A stretch of DNA of 64,000 bases from Chloropicon primus (taxonomy: Eukaryota > Chlorophyta > Chloropicophyceae > Chloropicales > Chloropicaceae), in assembly GCA_023205875.1 (NCBI GenBank), contig CP060764.1:558001-622000 (forward strand), written 5' to 3'. Each line of letters opens with the position of its first letter. Within the stretch, counting starts at the first letter, position 1. Shown here one piece after another: positions 9,913 through 19,055 of the stretch. The notes under the pieces were generated by a model. It saw only the letters and a list, made by a program, of their open reading frames with translations, did no database searches and was not told the DNA's origin. The position numbers were made by a program, and so were the translations under genes.

Positions 9913-10045
9913 ACGGACCACCGAGCAGAGGACGGGTTGGCTTGGCCAAGGAAGGCCTCACCTGGCAGACAAATGTGCTTGGAATCAGCCCTTGTGGAAT
10001 CATCGATCAAAAGCACTTTATTATAACTATAGTCACAGCAAACTT
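9583..10045. other. Spacer between AprA-like genes 1 and 2
   Basis: 463 bases containing the 5' flank of copy 1 and the 3' flank of copy 2. A perfect (AG)16 run lies at 9879-9910, preceded by two copies of TTGGCGCTGGTGCA about 46 bases apart. No gene is seen. Confidence 0.5.
9879..9910. repeat. (AG)16 microsatellite
   Basis: Thirty-two bases of perfect AG dinucleotide about 300 bases upstream of AprA-like gene 1. On the transcript strand this is a CT tract. Confidence 0.95.
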
Positions 10046-11827
10046 TTAAACCAACTTGCCTTCGCACTCGGCGCCAGAGCAGTCAGGGAAAGGAAGCTTC
10101 GTGGGCACGATGACGGTCTGAGTGGTCACCGTGTAAGGGAGCTCGAAGAAGAGTTCGGAGATTCCTGGGAATCTGAACTCGACAAAGAAAGCTCCCCAGC
10201 CCTTTGGAGGAGCCTTCAAGCTCACGCTGTAGGTCCACTGAGAGTCCGTCTGCTCGACGGGTTCGATCACGTCGTTCAACCAGACCAGTTGGATGGGGCA
10301 GATTCCACCGTCCAACTTTGGAAGGGCGCAGTTCTTGTCCAGGTTGAACCACCTGAAGTCGAGCCTGCCAGAATCTGGGTCCGTGTGAGAGTACTGCAGC
10401 CAAACCTTCTCTGGCTTGGGTCCCGCCTGAACATCCACGGTCACGTTCATGACTCCGGTCTCGTCCGGGGTCCCTTCGTTTACGTGAGCGAAGCTCCACG
10501 TGATCCTTGGGTGCTGTGGAACCTGGTCAGCGACGGTGAGCTCCCTGCCCTCGGCGAGGGCCTTCTCCTGGCTGAAGCCATTCCTGACGTTGACGACGAA
10601 TGATATCACACTAGGAAGAAGGACGGGGATTCCGGTCATCTCACTGTGGTCCGCGTTGGCGGCCCTGCAAAGGAAGTTGTCGCCAGGCATGTCGTTCCAC
10701 CAGAAGTGATCATCCATGACCTGGAAGAACTCGTCCCCAGTCGCCGTAATCACCAACTTGGGCATGGTCAAACGTTCTCTGTAAACGTAAGGGTCGATGA
10801 TATCCAAAAGATCTTGGAACTCTGGAGAGTCGAGCTCCCCCATGAGGTTCTCTTCGGTGTAGTCATGGATCGCGAAAGACCAGCCACCGAAGTTTTGGTA
10901 CCATCTATGGAAGAGCTGGTGCTGGTTCGCGGCGTCCATGACAATGGGCGCCATACCGATGATGCGCTTGTCCACGGCTCCGGTGGTCCAGGTCGTCCAG
11001 CCTCTCTTGCTTGCGCCCATGGCAACAAAGTTGGTCGTCTTCAGAGGCCTCTTCACGCAGGAGGTGCACTTGGACAAGAAGTCTTGGGTGGCATCCATGG
11101 CGCGGACTGCGGCCTTGGTCATAGGAAGTCTGAGAGGCCACTCCTGAGCCCGAGGGTCACCCTTCCTGGTGAGTTCGATGAACTTCTTCCAGGTGTAAGC
11201 GATGACGGCGTCCTCCTCTCTGTGCTTCTGGATTGGGTCGTCTGGGAACAGGCACTTCTGGTTGGGCACCTGGAACAGGGCGACGGTGACTCCTTTCGTT
11301 CCGGTGGCGGCAGCGGAGCCCAACAAGATGTTCTGCGTCTTGTCGTTATGAGTTCCTGGGGGGTCGATTCCCTCCGTGATGAACATGATGGCCGTCTCCA
11401 CCGTGTCGTCCAAGTTGTCTGGCACGAACACGAACATGTCGTGGTGCCAAACGTTGCAGACGGTTCCAACCTCCTTCTCCGTCAACCACGTCTGAGACGT
11501 CAGAACCACCTCGTAAGCGGTCCAGCCAGAGATTCCAGGCATAATGCCCGTCATCTTGGTCCCGTTGTACTCCCACTTGTACGATGGATCAGGGGTGGCG
11601 ACGTACTTGTCCAGGGCCGTGCCATTGGACGCAGGGTCCACGCGAAGGTTCTTGTTCAAGTCCAGGCCTTTGCCATCCCCCGAGTAATAGACGTCCTCCT
11701 TCTCCCTTCGGTAGACTGGCTTCTCGAAACCCGTGTACTTGATGCCCTCGACCGTGGAGCAGACCAAGGCCAATACAAGGGCAACACTGGCCATGCAGGC
11801 CAGCCACGTTGCCTTCCTCGTCGTCAT
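10046..11827 (-). CDS. Secreted PhoPQ-activated pathogenicity-related/AprA-family protein 2
   Basis: 593 residues from ATG 11827; the upstream open frame has no earlier ATG. The signal peptide is WLACMASVALVLALVCSTVEG. The core repeats the family landmarks of its neighbours: SQTWLTEKE, KAAVRAMDATQDF, GASKRGW (nucleophile Ser), DPYVYRERL, TGDEFFQVMDDHFWW, NADHSEMTG, and a C-terminal beta-sandwich-like region with SHTDPDSGRLDFRWF. It is the middle copy of a tandem triplet transcribed on the minus strand. The conserved Ser/Asp/His suggests hydrolase potential. By analogy with AprA a signalling role is possible, but that is inference. Confidence 0.92.
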   Translation of the reverse strand: MTTRKATWLACMASVALVLALVCSTVEGIKYTGFEKPVYRREKEDVYYSGDGKGLDLNKNLRVDPASNGTALDKYVATPDPSYKWEYNGTKMTGIMPGISGWTAYEVVLTSQTWLTEKEVGTVCNVWHHDMFVFVPDNLDDTVETAIMFITEGIDPPGTHNDKTQNILLGSAAATGTKGVTVALFQVPNQKCLFPDDPIQKHREEDAVIAYTWKKFIELTRKGDPRAQEWPLRLPMTKAAVRAMDATQDFLSKCTSCVKRPLKTTNFVAMGASKRGWTTWTTGAVDKRIIGMAPIVMDAANQHQLFHRWYQNFGGWSFAIHDYTEENLMGELDSPEFQDLLDIIDPYVYRERLTMPKLVITATGDEFFQVMDDHFWWNDMPGDNFLCRAANADHSEMTGIPVLLPSVISFVVNVRNGFSQEKALAEGRELTVADQVPQHPRITWSFAHVNEGTPDETGVMNVTVDVQAGPKPEKVWLQYSHTDPDSGRLDFRWFNLDKNCALPKLDGGICPIQLVWLNDVIEPVEQTDSQWTYSVSLKAPPKGWGAFFVEFRFPGISELFFELPYTVTTQTVIVPTKLPFPDCSGAECEGKLV

Positions 11828-12319
11828 ATCGTCACTCAACCTTGTCCCGTTCTCCTCGAACCGAAGCCAAGGTCCCGAGTAAAGTAAAGTTGGGTTGGAA
11901 CCAAACTCGTGACAACTCGTGACAAGTTTTGGCAACGGAAAAGTCACAAGGCCTCTTCCTTGGACTTGGTTAACCAAAGAGAACAGCCGCCAACAACTTT
12001 TCCCACACGTTTACGTTCCAACTCCAAGGAAGAGGCAATGAGTTGTCCTTTCGGCAAGAGAAGAGGAAGCGGAGCTTCGGGCAACGGAAGCCAACCCTCC
12101 TCCGCTCCGTCCAAGCATCCTCATCATCACCCGTGGCTCCTCTCCACTTCACTCGAACCCTCAAGAGTAATCCTTTGCGGCGAAAGTTTCCCACAAGCTG
12201 GGCGCAGCCATCCGGTCCCGTGCTGCTGAAGGAGGGCGAGGAAGGCGAGGACGAGGACGAGGACGAGGAGGAACTGTGATCGGTCATACGATAGGATACA
12301 TTTCTTTAGTTGGTGTTGG
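11828..12319. other. Spacer between AprA-like genes 2 and 3
   Basis: 492 bases without a recognisable gene. The end near the third gene has a short GGACGA repeat around 12249-12270 and a CATACGATAGGATACA stretch just before the stop of copy 3. A related GATAGGATACA motif occurs at 50630-50640, downstream of another minus-strand gene. Confidence 0.4.
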
Positions 12320-14074
12320 TTAGACCAAGGTGCCGGAACACTGCGTGCCCTGGCAGTCAGGGAAAGGCAGGGTGTTTGGCACCGTCACCACTTGGGTGTT
12401 CACAACCAGTGGGTACTCGACGATGCCCTCGGTCACTCCTGGGAAGAAGAACTGCACGAAAAAGGCACCGAAAGGGTTGGTGCTTGGTGCCGGCATCGAG
12501 TAGTTGTAAACGATCTCCGCATCGCTCGTGGAAACTGGTGTCAATGGCTTCTCGATCCAGGGATAAGGGTGAACGCAGACGTTGACGCCGTGGTAGTTGA
12601 TCGTGGGTCCAGGGCAAGTTTTGTCGACGGAATACCACCTCCAATCAAGGCGAGCCGAGTCCGGATCGGAGTACGAGTAGACCACGTTGACTTTTGTTGG
12701 CTTGAGCGCGGCCGCGGAACCCAGCGAGAGGGTCACGGTCAAGTTGGCAACCTGATTGGCACCGTCTCCCGTGTACGACAACTGCCAATCCAGCTCCGGG
12801 TTCGATGCGACGTCGCTGTGCTGCATGATGCCGTAGGCCCAGGCGATCATGCTCGGCAGGGTCATTGGGCACCAGCTTGCATCCCTGTGATCCGCGTTTA
12901 CCGCGATCAGACTGTGCTTCACTCCAGGCATATCATCCCACCACACGTGGTTGTCGTAGGGCATGAAGAACTCGTCGTTCGTTCCGGAGACAACGAGCTT
13001 TGGGGTGTCCTTGAGTCTGTCCTTGTACACGATAGGATCGACGATCGCCATCAACGCGTCCATTTCCGGCGTGTCGATCTCGTCCATGATCTGCTCGGCG
13101 TAGTAATCCGAGATCGCGAACGACCACCCGCCGAGCGCTTGGTACCAGAGGTGGAAAGTCTTCTTGAAGTTCAGAGCATCCATCGCAATCGGAGCGATTC
13201 CTTTGACTCTCGTGTCCACGGCACCGGTCAACCAAGTCGTCCAGCCCCTCTTGCTTGCGCCGAAAACGGTGAACCCTTGGGGGTACTTCCCCTTGGTGCC
13301 GCACTCATCGCACTGGTAGATGAACTCTTGGGTCGCGTCCATGGCTCGCACAGCGGCTTTGACCATGGGGAGCCTGGCTGGCCACAACTCCGCCTGCGGG
13401 TCCCCGGCCTTCTTCAGGTCCAAGAAGCGGCGCCAAGTGAAGGCGATGAAAGCGTCCTCCCCCCTGCTTTGCTTCTTCGGGTCGGCAGGGAAGGTGCAGG
13501 GCTGGTTCGGTATCTGAAGAAGGGAGACGCCGATGGACTTGGTTCCCACGGCCAAGTTCGCTGCCATGGCAATGTCCTCGTCGGTAGGGGAAACCTTTCC
13601 GGGAGGCCCGTTGTCCCCAGAAATGTAGAACTGAGCCGTCGCAAAGTTCGTGAGCTTGTCGGTCGGGTTCACGTCGTCTGGAATGATCACAACCAAATCG
13701 TGCTCCCACAGAGAGCAACTCGAATCCGCATCCGTCAGCCACCTCTGCGACGTCAGCTTCAGCATGTACCCCGTCCAGTGCTTGACAGAGGACACCACCC
13801 CCTTGATGCGAACGCCAGTGTCCACCCACTTGTACTCCGGGTCGGGCATCTTCAGGTACCTGTCCAAAGCCGTTGTTCCATCTTCTCCCAAAGGACTTTC
13901 TCTCAGGTAAGACCTCGCGCTTCCAAAGGCCTCCCCACTCGTGTCTTCGTCCTGGGGGAGCACAAGCGGCGAAGCCTTCCGCCCTTGGACCGCGCCGTGC
14001 AGTGACAACACAACTGCGGCAAAGAGGGCCGTCACAACGATGCTCTTCCTCAACGGCGCCATCATCATCACCAT
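12320..14074 (-). CDS. Secreted PhoPQ-activated pathogenicity-related/AprA-family protein 3
   Basis: 584 residues from ATG 14074; three further ATGs follow within six codons, so the exact start is uncertain by a few residues. The signal peptide is SIVVTALFAAVVLSLHGAVQG. Family landmarks are SQRWLTDAD, KAAVRAMDATQEF, GASKRGWTTW, DPIVYKDRL, SGTNDEFFMPYDNHVWW and NADHRDAS, then a C-terminal region with YSYSDPDSARLDWRWY. Note SGTNDEFF where copies 1 and 2 have SATGDEFF/TATGDEFF. It is divergent from the M20 dipeptidase gene, sharing a 312-base promoter region. Confidence 0.92.
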   Translation of the reverse strand: MVMMMAPLRKSIVVTALFAAVVLSLHGAVQGRKASPLVLPQDEDTSGEAFGSARSYLRESPLGEDGTTALDRYLKMPDPEYKWVDTGVRIKGVVSSVKHWTGYMLKLTSQRWLTDADSSCSLWEHDLVVIIPDDVNPTDKLTNFATAQFYISGDNGPPGKVSPTDEDIAMAANLAVGTKSIGVSLLQIPNQPCTFPADPKKQSRGEDAFIAFTWRRFLDLKKAGDPQAELWPARLPMVKAAVRAMDATQEFIYQCDECGTKGKYPQGFTVFGASKRGWTTWLTGAVDTRVKGIAPIAMDALNFKKTFHLWYQALGGWSFAISDYYAEQIMDEIDTPEMDALMAIVDPIVYKDRLKDTPKLVVSGTNDEFFMPYDNHVWWDDMPGVKHSLIAVNADHRDASWCPMTLPSMIAWAYGIMQHSDVASNPELDWQLSYTGDGANQVANLTVTLSLGSAAALKPTKVNVVYSYSDPDSARLDWRWYSVDKTCPGPTINYHGVNVCVHPYPWIEKPLTPVSTSDAEIVYNYSMPAPSTNPFGAFFVQFFFPGVTEGIVEYPLVVNTQVVTVPNTLPFPDCQGTQCSGTLV

Positions 14075-14386
14075 CAAGTCTCTCCCCAGTTCACCTCACC
14101 AGGAGTCTCCAAAAAGCCGCCAGCTTGTCCTTGGGACGAACTCTCCTCTCTCTCTTCACTTTTCACTTTTTCAGAGGAAGAGGACGCGAGGTGAGTTGTG
14201 GATGGCGGTGCGGAGCTCGGGAAGGGAGTTGAGAGGCCTACTGCGCGACACAGATGGAAGCATCGTGTCCTTGTCTTTCGAAAGAGCCCTCGCTCGAAGC
14301 GAACGACGCTCTGTTGAGGATTTGAGGGCTGAGAATCAGGTCTGGTTTCGCTTGTGTCTGTGTTTTGTGTCCAAGAGTGAAGAGTG
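14075..14386. promoter_or_regulatory. Shared divergent promoter region, AprA-like 3 / M20 dipeptidase
   Basis: 312 bases between two divergent start codons of predicted secreted proteins. No TATA box or other named motif is evident. Its role as a bidirectional promoter is inferred from geometry. Confidence 0.4.
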
Positions 14387-15904
14387 ATGAGAGTGAAGGT
14401 GCGCGGGAGTGAGGGTGGTTGGATGAAGGCGGCGGTGGTGGCGGCTTTGATGGTGGGATGCCTCGCGTCCGTGGTGGAGGGTGGCGTCGTGGAGGAAGCG
14501 ATAGCTTTCGCGGAGGGACGGAAGGAAAAGTATGTGAAGGAGTTGATTGATTTGGTGAACATCCCTTCCATCTCGACCCTGCCAGAGCACGAGGGGGACA
14601 TGAGGCGCGCAGCGGATTGGGTGAGCAAGCGGTGCGGTGAGGCTGGTCTTGAGAACATGGAGGTCATGGAAACAGGGGCTCAGCCTATCGTGTACTGCGA
14701 TCACATGCACGCCCCGGGCGCTCCGACTGTGCTTGTTTACGCGCACTACGACGTTCAACCCGCGGACCCTTTTGAGTTGTGGGACCACGAGCCCTTCGAG
14801 GCCAGGCACAGGAACGGCAGGATCGAGGGGAGAGGCGCGAGTGACGACAAGAGCGGCGTCCTTCTCAGCATCCAGGCCGCGGAGGCGGTGCTGAAGACGA
14901 CGGGGGGCAAGCTCCCCATCAACGTCAAGTACCTGTTGGAGGGCCAGGAGGAGATCGGCTCGCCCAACCTGGAAGCTTTCTTGAGCGACAAGAAGAACGC
15001 GGACAAGTTCTCCGCGGACTTGTGCTTCTCCGCCGACGGCGGGCAGCTCTCCGAGAAGCAGCCGAGGGTCATCACGTCTCTCAGAGGCCTGGCTGCGGTG
15101 GAGGTGAACTTGAAGACGGCCAACTCGGATTTGCACAGCGGCACCTTTGGTGGCGCGGCCCCAAATGCCTTGCACGTGCTGACGGAGATGGTGGCCAGCT
15201 TGCACAACCCCGACGGCAGCGTGAACATTCCTGGCTTCTACGATGACGTGCAAATCATGAGCGAGGAGGAGAAGGCGAACACGGAGTTCCCCGACGCCTT
15301 CCTCGAGGCGGGAATGAGAGCCGACGGAATCAGGGGCTTCCCGGGAGAGGAGGGCTTCGGCCCCTTCGAGAGGACTGCCGTGAGGCCGACTCTGGAGATC
15401 ACCGGAATGTGGGGAGGCTTCCAGGGGGACGGCGTGAAGACGATTGTACCCAAGGAAGCGAACGTGAAGATCGCTTGCAGGCTCGTCGCGAACCAGCACG
15501 CCGAGAAGATTCAAAAGCTGGTGAGGCAGCACCTGAAGAACATATGCCCAGACTACGCGGACCTCACCTTCATCGGCGGAAGCTTTGACAAGGCTCAGCC
15601 TTACGCCGTGGCCTTTGATGCCCCGAGCTCCATCATCACGAAGGCGGTTCTTGAGAAGACGTTCGGCGAGACTGCGTACTTCACCAAGATGGGGGGAACC
15701 ATCCCGGGAATGAATCTCTTCCGCCAGAAGCTGAATGCCGAGTCCGCCCTGCTTGGATTCTCCGAGCCTGACAACCAGCTCCACGCCCCCAACGAGTTCA
15801 TGAGGGAGAGCATCTACCACAAGGGAAGGGAGGTCTACATCAGGCTGTTCCAGGAGGTCGCGGACCATTTTCAGAGGGACGCGACAGCGAAGAGCGAGCT
15901 TTGA
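14387..15904 (+). CDS. M20-family dipeptidase (CNDP/carnosinase-like), likely secreted
   Basis: Zinc dipeptidase of the CNDP2/Dug1 type, which cleaves dipeptides such as Cys-Gly. 505 residues from ATG 14387; a second ATG at 14423 begins a classic signal peptide (MKAAVVAALMVGCLASVVEG), so either start is possible and the protein is probably secretory. Metal ligands are visible in VYAHYDVQP, GASDDKSG, EGQEEIGS and near the C-terminus HAPNEFM. The lid domain contains HSGTFGGAAPNA. Convergent with the SDR gene, with 50 bases between stop codons. The family call is firm; the substrate is not shown. A glutathione-related role is conceivable given GSH1 nearby, but proximity alone is weak evidence. 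Confidence 0.92.
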   Translation: MRVKVRGSEGGWMKAAVVAALMVGCLASVVEGGVVEEAIAFAEGRKEKYVKELIDLVNIPSISTLPEHEGDMRRAADWVSKRCGEAGLENMEVMETGAQPIVYCDHMHAPGAPTVLVYAHYDVQPADPFELWDHEPFEARHRNGRIEGRGASDDKSGVLLSIQAAEAVLKTTGGKLPINVKYLLEGQEEIGSPNLEAFLSDKKNADKFSADLCFSADGGQLSEKQPRVITSLRGLAAVEVNLKTANSDLHSGTFGGAAPNALHVLTEMVASLHNPDGSVNIPGFYDDVQIMSEEEKANTEFPDAFLEAGMRADGIRGFPGEEGFGPFERTAVRPTLEITGMWGGFQGDGVKTIVPKEANVKIACRLVANQHAEKIQKLVRQHLKNICPDYADLTFIGGSFDKAQPYAVAFDAPSSIITKAVLEKTFGETAYFTKMGGTIPGMNLFRQKLNAESALLGFSEPDNQLHAPNEFMRESIYHKGREVYIRLFQEVADHFQRDATAKSEL

Positions 15905-15954
15905 GCGGAGGAGCGTTCATTCTTGGCCTTTTCCTTATTCCAAAATCATTATTA

Positions 15955-17004
15955 TCAGTAAAAAGCTTTGGCATACTTTTCACTTATTGCCCAAAGCTTC
16001 TTCCCCAAATCCCTTCTCTTCGACTCGGGAGCGCTCCCTTGCTCGTTGCAGTCGGCGTAAAACCCGCCGCCCTTGATGGACGGAGCCGTCGCGCAGTAGA
16101 CGGTCGTGGCAGCGCCCTGGTCGATCGACTTCAAGAACGGAGTCACGGCCACTTTTCCAACAGACTGCATCAAGACAGGGACCTTCAGGTGACGCTGCAG
16201 CTTCGTGACGATGACCCCCGGGTGGACGGCCACCGCGATCACATCGTCCCCCTTTGCCCCCTCCTTGAGCCTGCAGTTGAGCTCCCTCGCGTGCAGCACG
16301 TTGCTCAGCTTCGCCTGGCCGTAAGCGCTCCAAGGCTTGTAGACGCTGGGATCACTCAGTTCTTCCTCGTCGAGAATGCCCTTGGGCTTGTAGCTCATGT
16401 AATGAGCCGAGCTGGACACGTTGACGATCCTGCCTTGGGGAGCTCCCTTCTTCCTCGAGGTCTCCTTCATCTTGTCCAGCAGCAAGTGCGTCAGCAGGAA
16501 GTGACCCAAGTGATTCGTGGCCCACTGAAGCTCGTGGCCATCCTTGGACCTCCTGAACTCAGGAAGGGCCATGATTCCCGCGTTGTTGACGAGGATGTTC
16601 AAGTCCTTTCCCGTCTTCTTGAAGTCCCTAGCGAACCCCTTCACGGACTCCAGTGAGCTCAGGTCGAGCTCCATCTGGTGCACCAACTTCCCCTCCCCCC
16701 CAATCTCTCTCGAAACCCAGTCCTTCCCCCTCTCAGCGTTGGTCCTCCCCGCCAGGACAACTTCACACCCCCTGCCAGCGAGCTCCCTCGCAGCAGCCAG
16801 GCCAATCCCGGAGTAGGGCCCCGTGACGATAGCGACCTTCCCCTTCCCTTCCCACTTGCCACCCGCCACAACGTCCCGTGCGGTGGAGCTCGCCCCAAAC
16901 CCGCTCGGCCCCTTCATCCCAGTGAAGTACCTGAGCATCGCCAAGGGATTCAGCTGCTTCCACGACCCCCCCGCCTTCACTTCGTAACGCTCCGACTCCG
17001 CCAT
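15955..17004 (-). CDS. Short-chain dehydrogenase/reductase (retinol dehydrogenase/POR-like)
   Basis: NAD(P)-binding Rossmann oxidoreductase of 349 residues from ATG 17004. Visible motifs: VAIVTGPYSGIG (cofactor loop, about residue 58), LDLSSLESVK, NILVNNAGIMALP, WATNHLGHFLLTHLLL, the catalytic YGQAK and HPGVIVT. This resembles the WWOX/RDH/protochlorophyllide-reductase branch of SDRs. Substrate is unknown. A possible small upstream exon exists: a GTGAGG donor after MFFYLLDHASLRAK (intron 17013-17200, acceptor TTTCAG) would splice in frame to GVTMAESERY; alternatively it is a 5'-UTR intron. The 17004 ATG remains the conservative start. Divergent from GSH1. Confidence 0.88.
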   Translation of the reverse strand: MAESERYEVKAGGSWKQLNPLAMLRYFTGMKGPSGFGASSTARDVVAGGKWEGKGKVAIVTGPYSGIGLAAARELAGRGCEVVLAGRTNAERGKDWVSREIGGEGKLVHQMELDLSSLESVKGFARDFKKTGKDLNILVNNAGIMALPEFRRSKDGHELQWATNHLGHFLLTHLLLDKMKETSRKKGAPQGRIVNVSSSAHYMSYKPKGILDEEELSDPSVYKPWSAYGQAKLSNVLHARELNCRLKEGAKGDDVIAVAVHPGVIVTKLQRHLKVPVLMQSVGKVAVTPFLKSIDQGAATTVYCATAPSIKGGGFYADCNEQGSAPESKRRDLGKKLWAISEKYAKAFY

Positions 17005-17428
17005 CGTTACCCCTGAAAGCCAAACGAAACCAATGTCAGTCCCTCGAGGAGGTGATGAAGTTGATGCAGGTGATTCCGCCTTGCCCTTGGCGATGGTTTG
17101 GTCCGGTCGTGCTGCTTGGTCGTCCGGCGCGTCGTATGTACCAGAAGGTTGACACGCAACGCACGCACGCACTGCCTCGTTCTCGTCTCCTCGTCCTCAC
17201 CTTTGGCACGAAGCGAAGCGTGATCGAGAAGATAGAAGAACATTCTCAAAGAGCGGAGACGGCGAGGGACGGCTGAAGGCGAAGAGGAGGAAGGGCGGCG
17301 GAGCGAGGAGCGAGGAGCGAAGACGGCGGCGAGGGTGTTGGTGCACCTTACTCGATCGATCGAGTTGTGACGGAACAGTGTCGTGAACGGTTTTTGGGTT
17401 TTTTTTGGGGGGGGTTGTAGTTGTAGGG
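17005..17428. promoter_or_regulatory. Divergent region SDR / GSH1 with candidate 5' intron of the SDR gene
   Basis: 424 bases between start codons. On the minus strand a good donor (AAAG|GTGAGG, at 17200) and acceptor (TTTCAG, ending 17013) would delimit a 188-base intron just before the SDR start. A poly-T/poly-G stretch (17399-17414) lies immediately upstream of the GSH1 ATG. Confidence 0.45.
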
Positions 17429-18886
17429 ATGGAGAGGGGTGTGGGGTGTAGAGGGATGAGGACGAGGAGGAGGACGGGAGGTGTGCGGTGTGGGGGAGGG
17501 GTACCGCAGAGGAGGAGGGGTCTGGTGCAGAGGAGGGCGCAGTTGAAGGATGAGGTGCACGTGCTGAAGCGCGACGATCTCGTGGAGTACATAAGCCAGG
17601 GCTGCCGGCCCAAGGAGGAGTGGCGCATCGGGACGGAGCACGAGAAGTTCGCTTTCAGGCTTTCGGACAGGAAGCGGGCGGACTACAGCGATATCAGGCA
17701 GATGCTGAACAAGCTCTGCAAGGAATTCTCGTGGGACCCCATCATGGAGGGGGAGAACATCATCGGGGCGACGCTGGAAGGCCAGTCGGTGACGCTGGAG
17801 CCGGGAGGGCAGCTTGAGCTGAGCGGGGCGCCGCTGAGGACCCTGCAGGAGACCTGCGCGGAGACCCAGTCCCACCTTCACCAGATGAAAAGCATCGCCG
17901 CGGAGCAAGGGATAGCCTTCCTCGGCCTCGGGTTCGACCCCTCCTCGACTTTTCCCGAGTGCCCCATGATGCCGAAGAACCGCTACAACATCATGAAGGC
18001 TTACATGCCCACCAGGGGTAACCTGGGGCACGACATGATGTTCCGCTCGTGCACTATTCAGGTGAACCTGGACTTTGAGAGCGAGGAGGACATGGTGAGG
18101 AAGGCCAGGGCCTCGCTTGCGCTGCAGCCGGTCGCGACCGCGCTCTTCGCGAACTCCCCGCTGAAGGAGGGGAAGCTCACCGGGTACCAGAGCTACAGGA
18201 GAAGGGTTTGGGACGACGTGGATCCGGACAGGTGTGGCTACTTGCCCTGGATCTTCGAGGAAGGCTTCGGCTTCGAGAGATATGTAGACTACGCCTTGAG
18301 CGTTCCCATGTATTTCGTGTACAGAAACGGCCGCTACATTGACGTGTCCGGCCAGTCTTTTGGGGACTTCATGAAGGGCAACCTGAGCGCCCTCCCTGGC
18401 GAGGTGGCCACCATGAAGGACTGGGAGGATCACCTGACGACAATCTTCCCGGAGATCAGGCTGAAGAGGTTCCTGGAGATGAGGGGGGCGGATGGCGGCC
18501 CGTGGGACATGATCTGCGCCCTCCCGGCCTTCTGGGTCGGCCTGCTGTACGACGAGCAGGCCCTCGGCGAGGCGGAGGAGCTGGTGTCGTCCTGGACCGC
18601 GAAGGACAGGCTGCTCATGCAGCAGAACGTCGCCAAGGAGGGCCTGAAGCTCAAGTGCGTGGGAGGGGGCGGTGCGCCGACAACCATGCAGGAGCTCGCC
18701 AAGGAGGTCTTGAGAATCAGCGCGGGTGGATTGGAACGCAGAGGGTACAACGAGGTCGATTTCCTGGACAAGCTGAACTGCATTGCGGGCAGGGGACAGT
18801 CGCAGGCCGAGGACTTGATGTCCAAGTACACCAACCTGTGGAATGGCAACATCGACCCCATCTTTGTGACTCAGTACGGCCTGTGA
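17429..18886 (+). CDS. GSH1: Glutamate-cysteine ligase, plastid plant type
   Basis: Catalyses the first step of glutathione synthesis, ATP-dependent joining of glutamate and cysteine, in plastids of green plants. 485 residues from ATG 17429; a later ATG at 17456 is possible. An Arg/Gly-rich transit-like leader of ~45 residues precedes the GshA-type fold: WRIGTEHEKFAF, ATLEGQSVTLEPGGQLELSG, AFLGLGFDP, MPTRGNLGHDMMFRSCTIQVNLDF, ALFANSPLKEGK, VDYALSVPMYF, FLEMRGADGG and AGRGQSQAEDL. Full length for the family. Downstream, TTTGTAACA at 18952-18960 is a candidate TGTAA-type polyadenylation signal. Convergent with the ketolase gene. Confidence 0.96.
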   Translation: MERGVGCRGMRTRRRTGGVRCGGGVPQRRRGLVQRRAQLKDEVHVLKRDDLVEYISQGCRPKEEWRIGTEHEKFAFRLSDRKRADYSDIRQMLNKLCKEFSWDPIMEGENIIGATLEGQSVTLEPGGQLELSGAPLRTLQETCAETQSHLHQMKSIAAEQGIAFLGLGFDPSSTFPECPMMPKNRYNIMKAYMPTRGNLGHDMMFRSCTIQVNLDFESEEDMVRKARASLALQPVATALFANSPLKEGKLTGYQSYRRRVWDDVDPDRCGYLPWIFEEGFGFERYVDYALSVPMYFVYRNGRYIDVSGQSFGDFMKGNLSALPGEVATMKDWEDHLTTIFPEIRLKRFLEMRGADGGPWDMICALPAFWVGLLYDEQALGEAEELVSSWTAKDRLLMQQNVAKEGLKLKCVGGGGAPTTMQELAKEVLRISAGGLERRGYNEVDFLDKLNCIAGRGQSQAEDLMSKYTNLWNGNIDPIFVTQYGL

Positions 18887-19055
18887 GCTCGCAGACTTGT
18901 CTTTTGTGTTTTTGTGTTTCATAAAGATCACTTTTCGGATTACAAAGATTCTTTGTAACATACCGGTTTAGAAAAATATACAGCTCCGCTTGCTTGTGCG
19001 CACGCCGGGGCGCGGCGAAGAAAAAAATGCTTGTTTTTGGTACACATGGGGGTGG

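Noticed and set aside
9583-9921. Longer N-terminus for AprA-like protein 1
   Set aside because: The upstream frame translates the (AG)16 microsatellite; the ATG at 9582 starts a proper signal peptide shared in style with the other two copies.
14336-15868. 510-codon minus-strand frame opposite the M20 dipeptidase
   Set aside because: Low-complexity Leu/Arg/Val/His composition typical of an antisense shadow; the plus strand carries all metal-ligand motifs.
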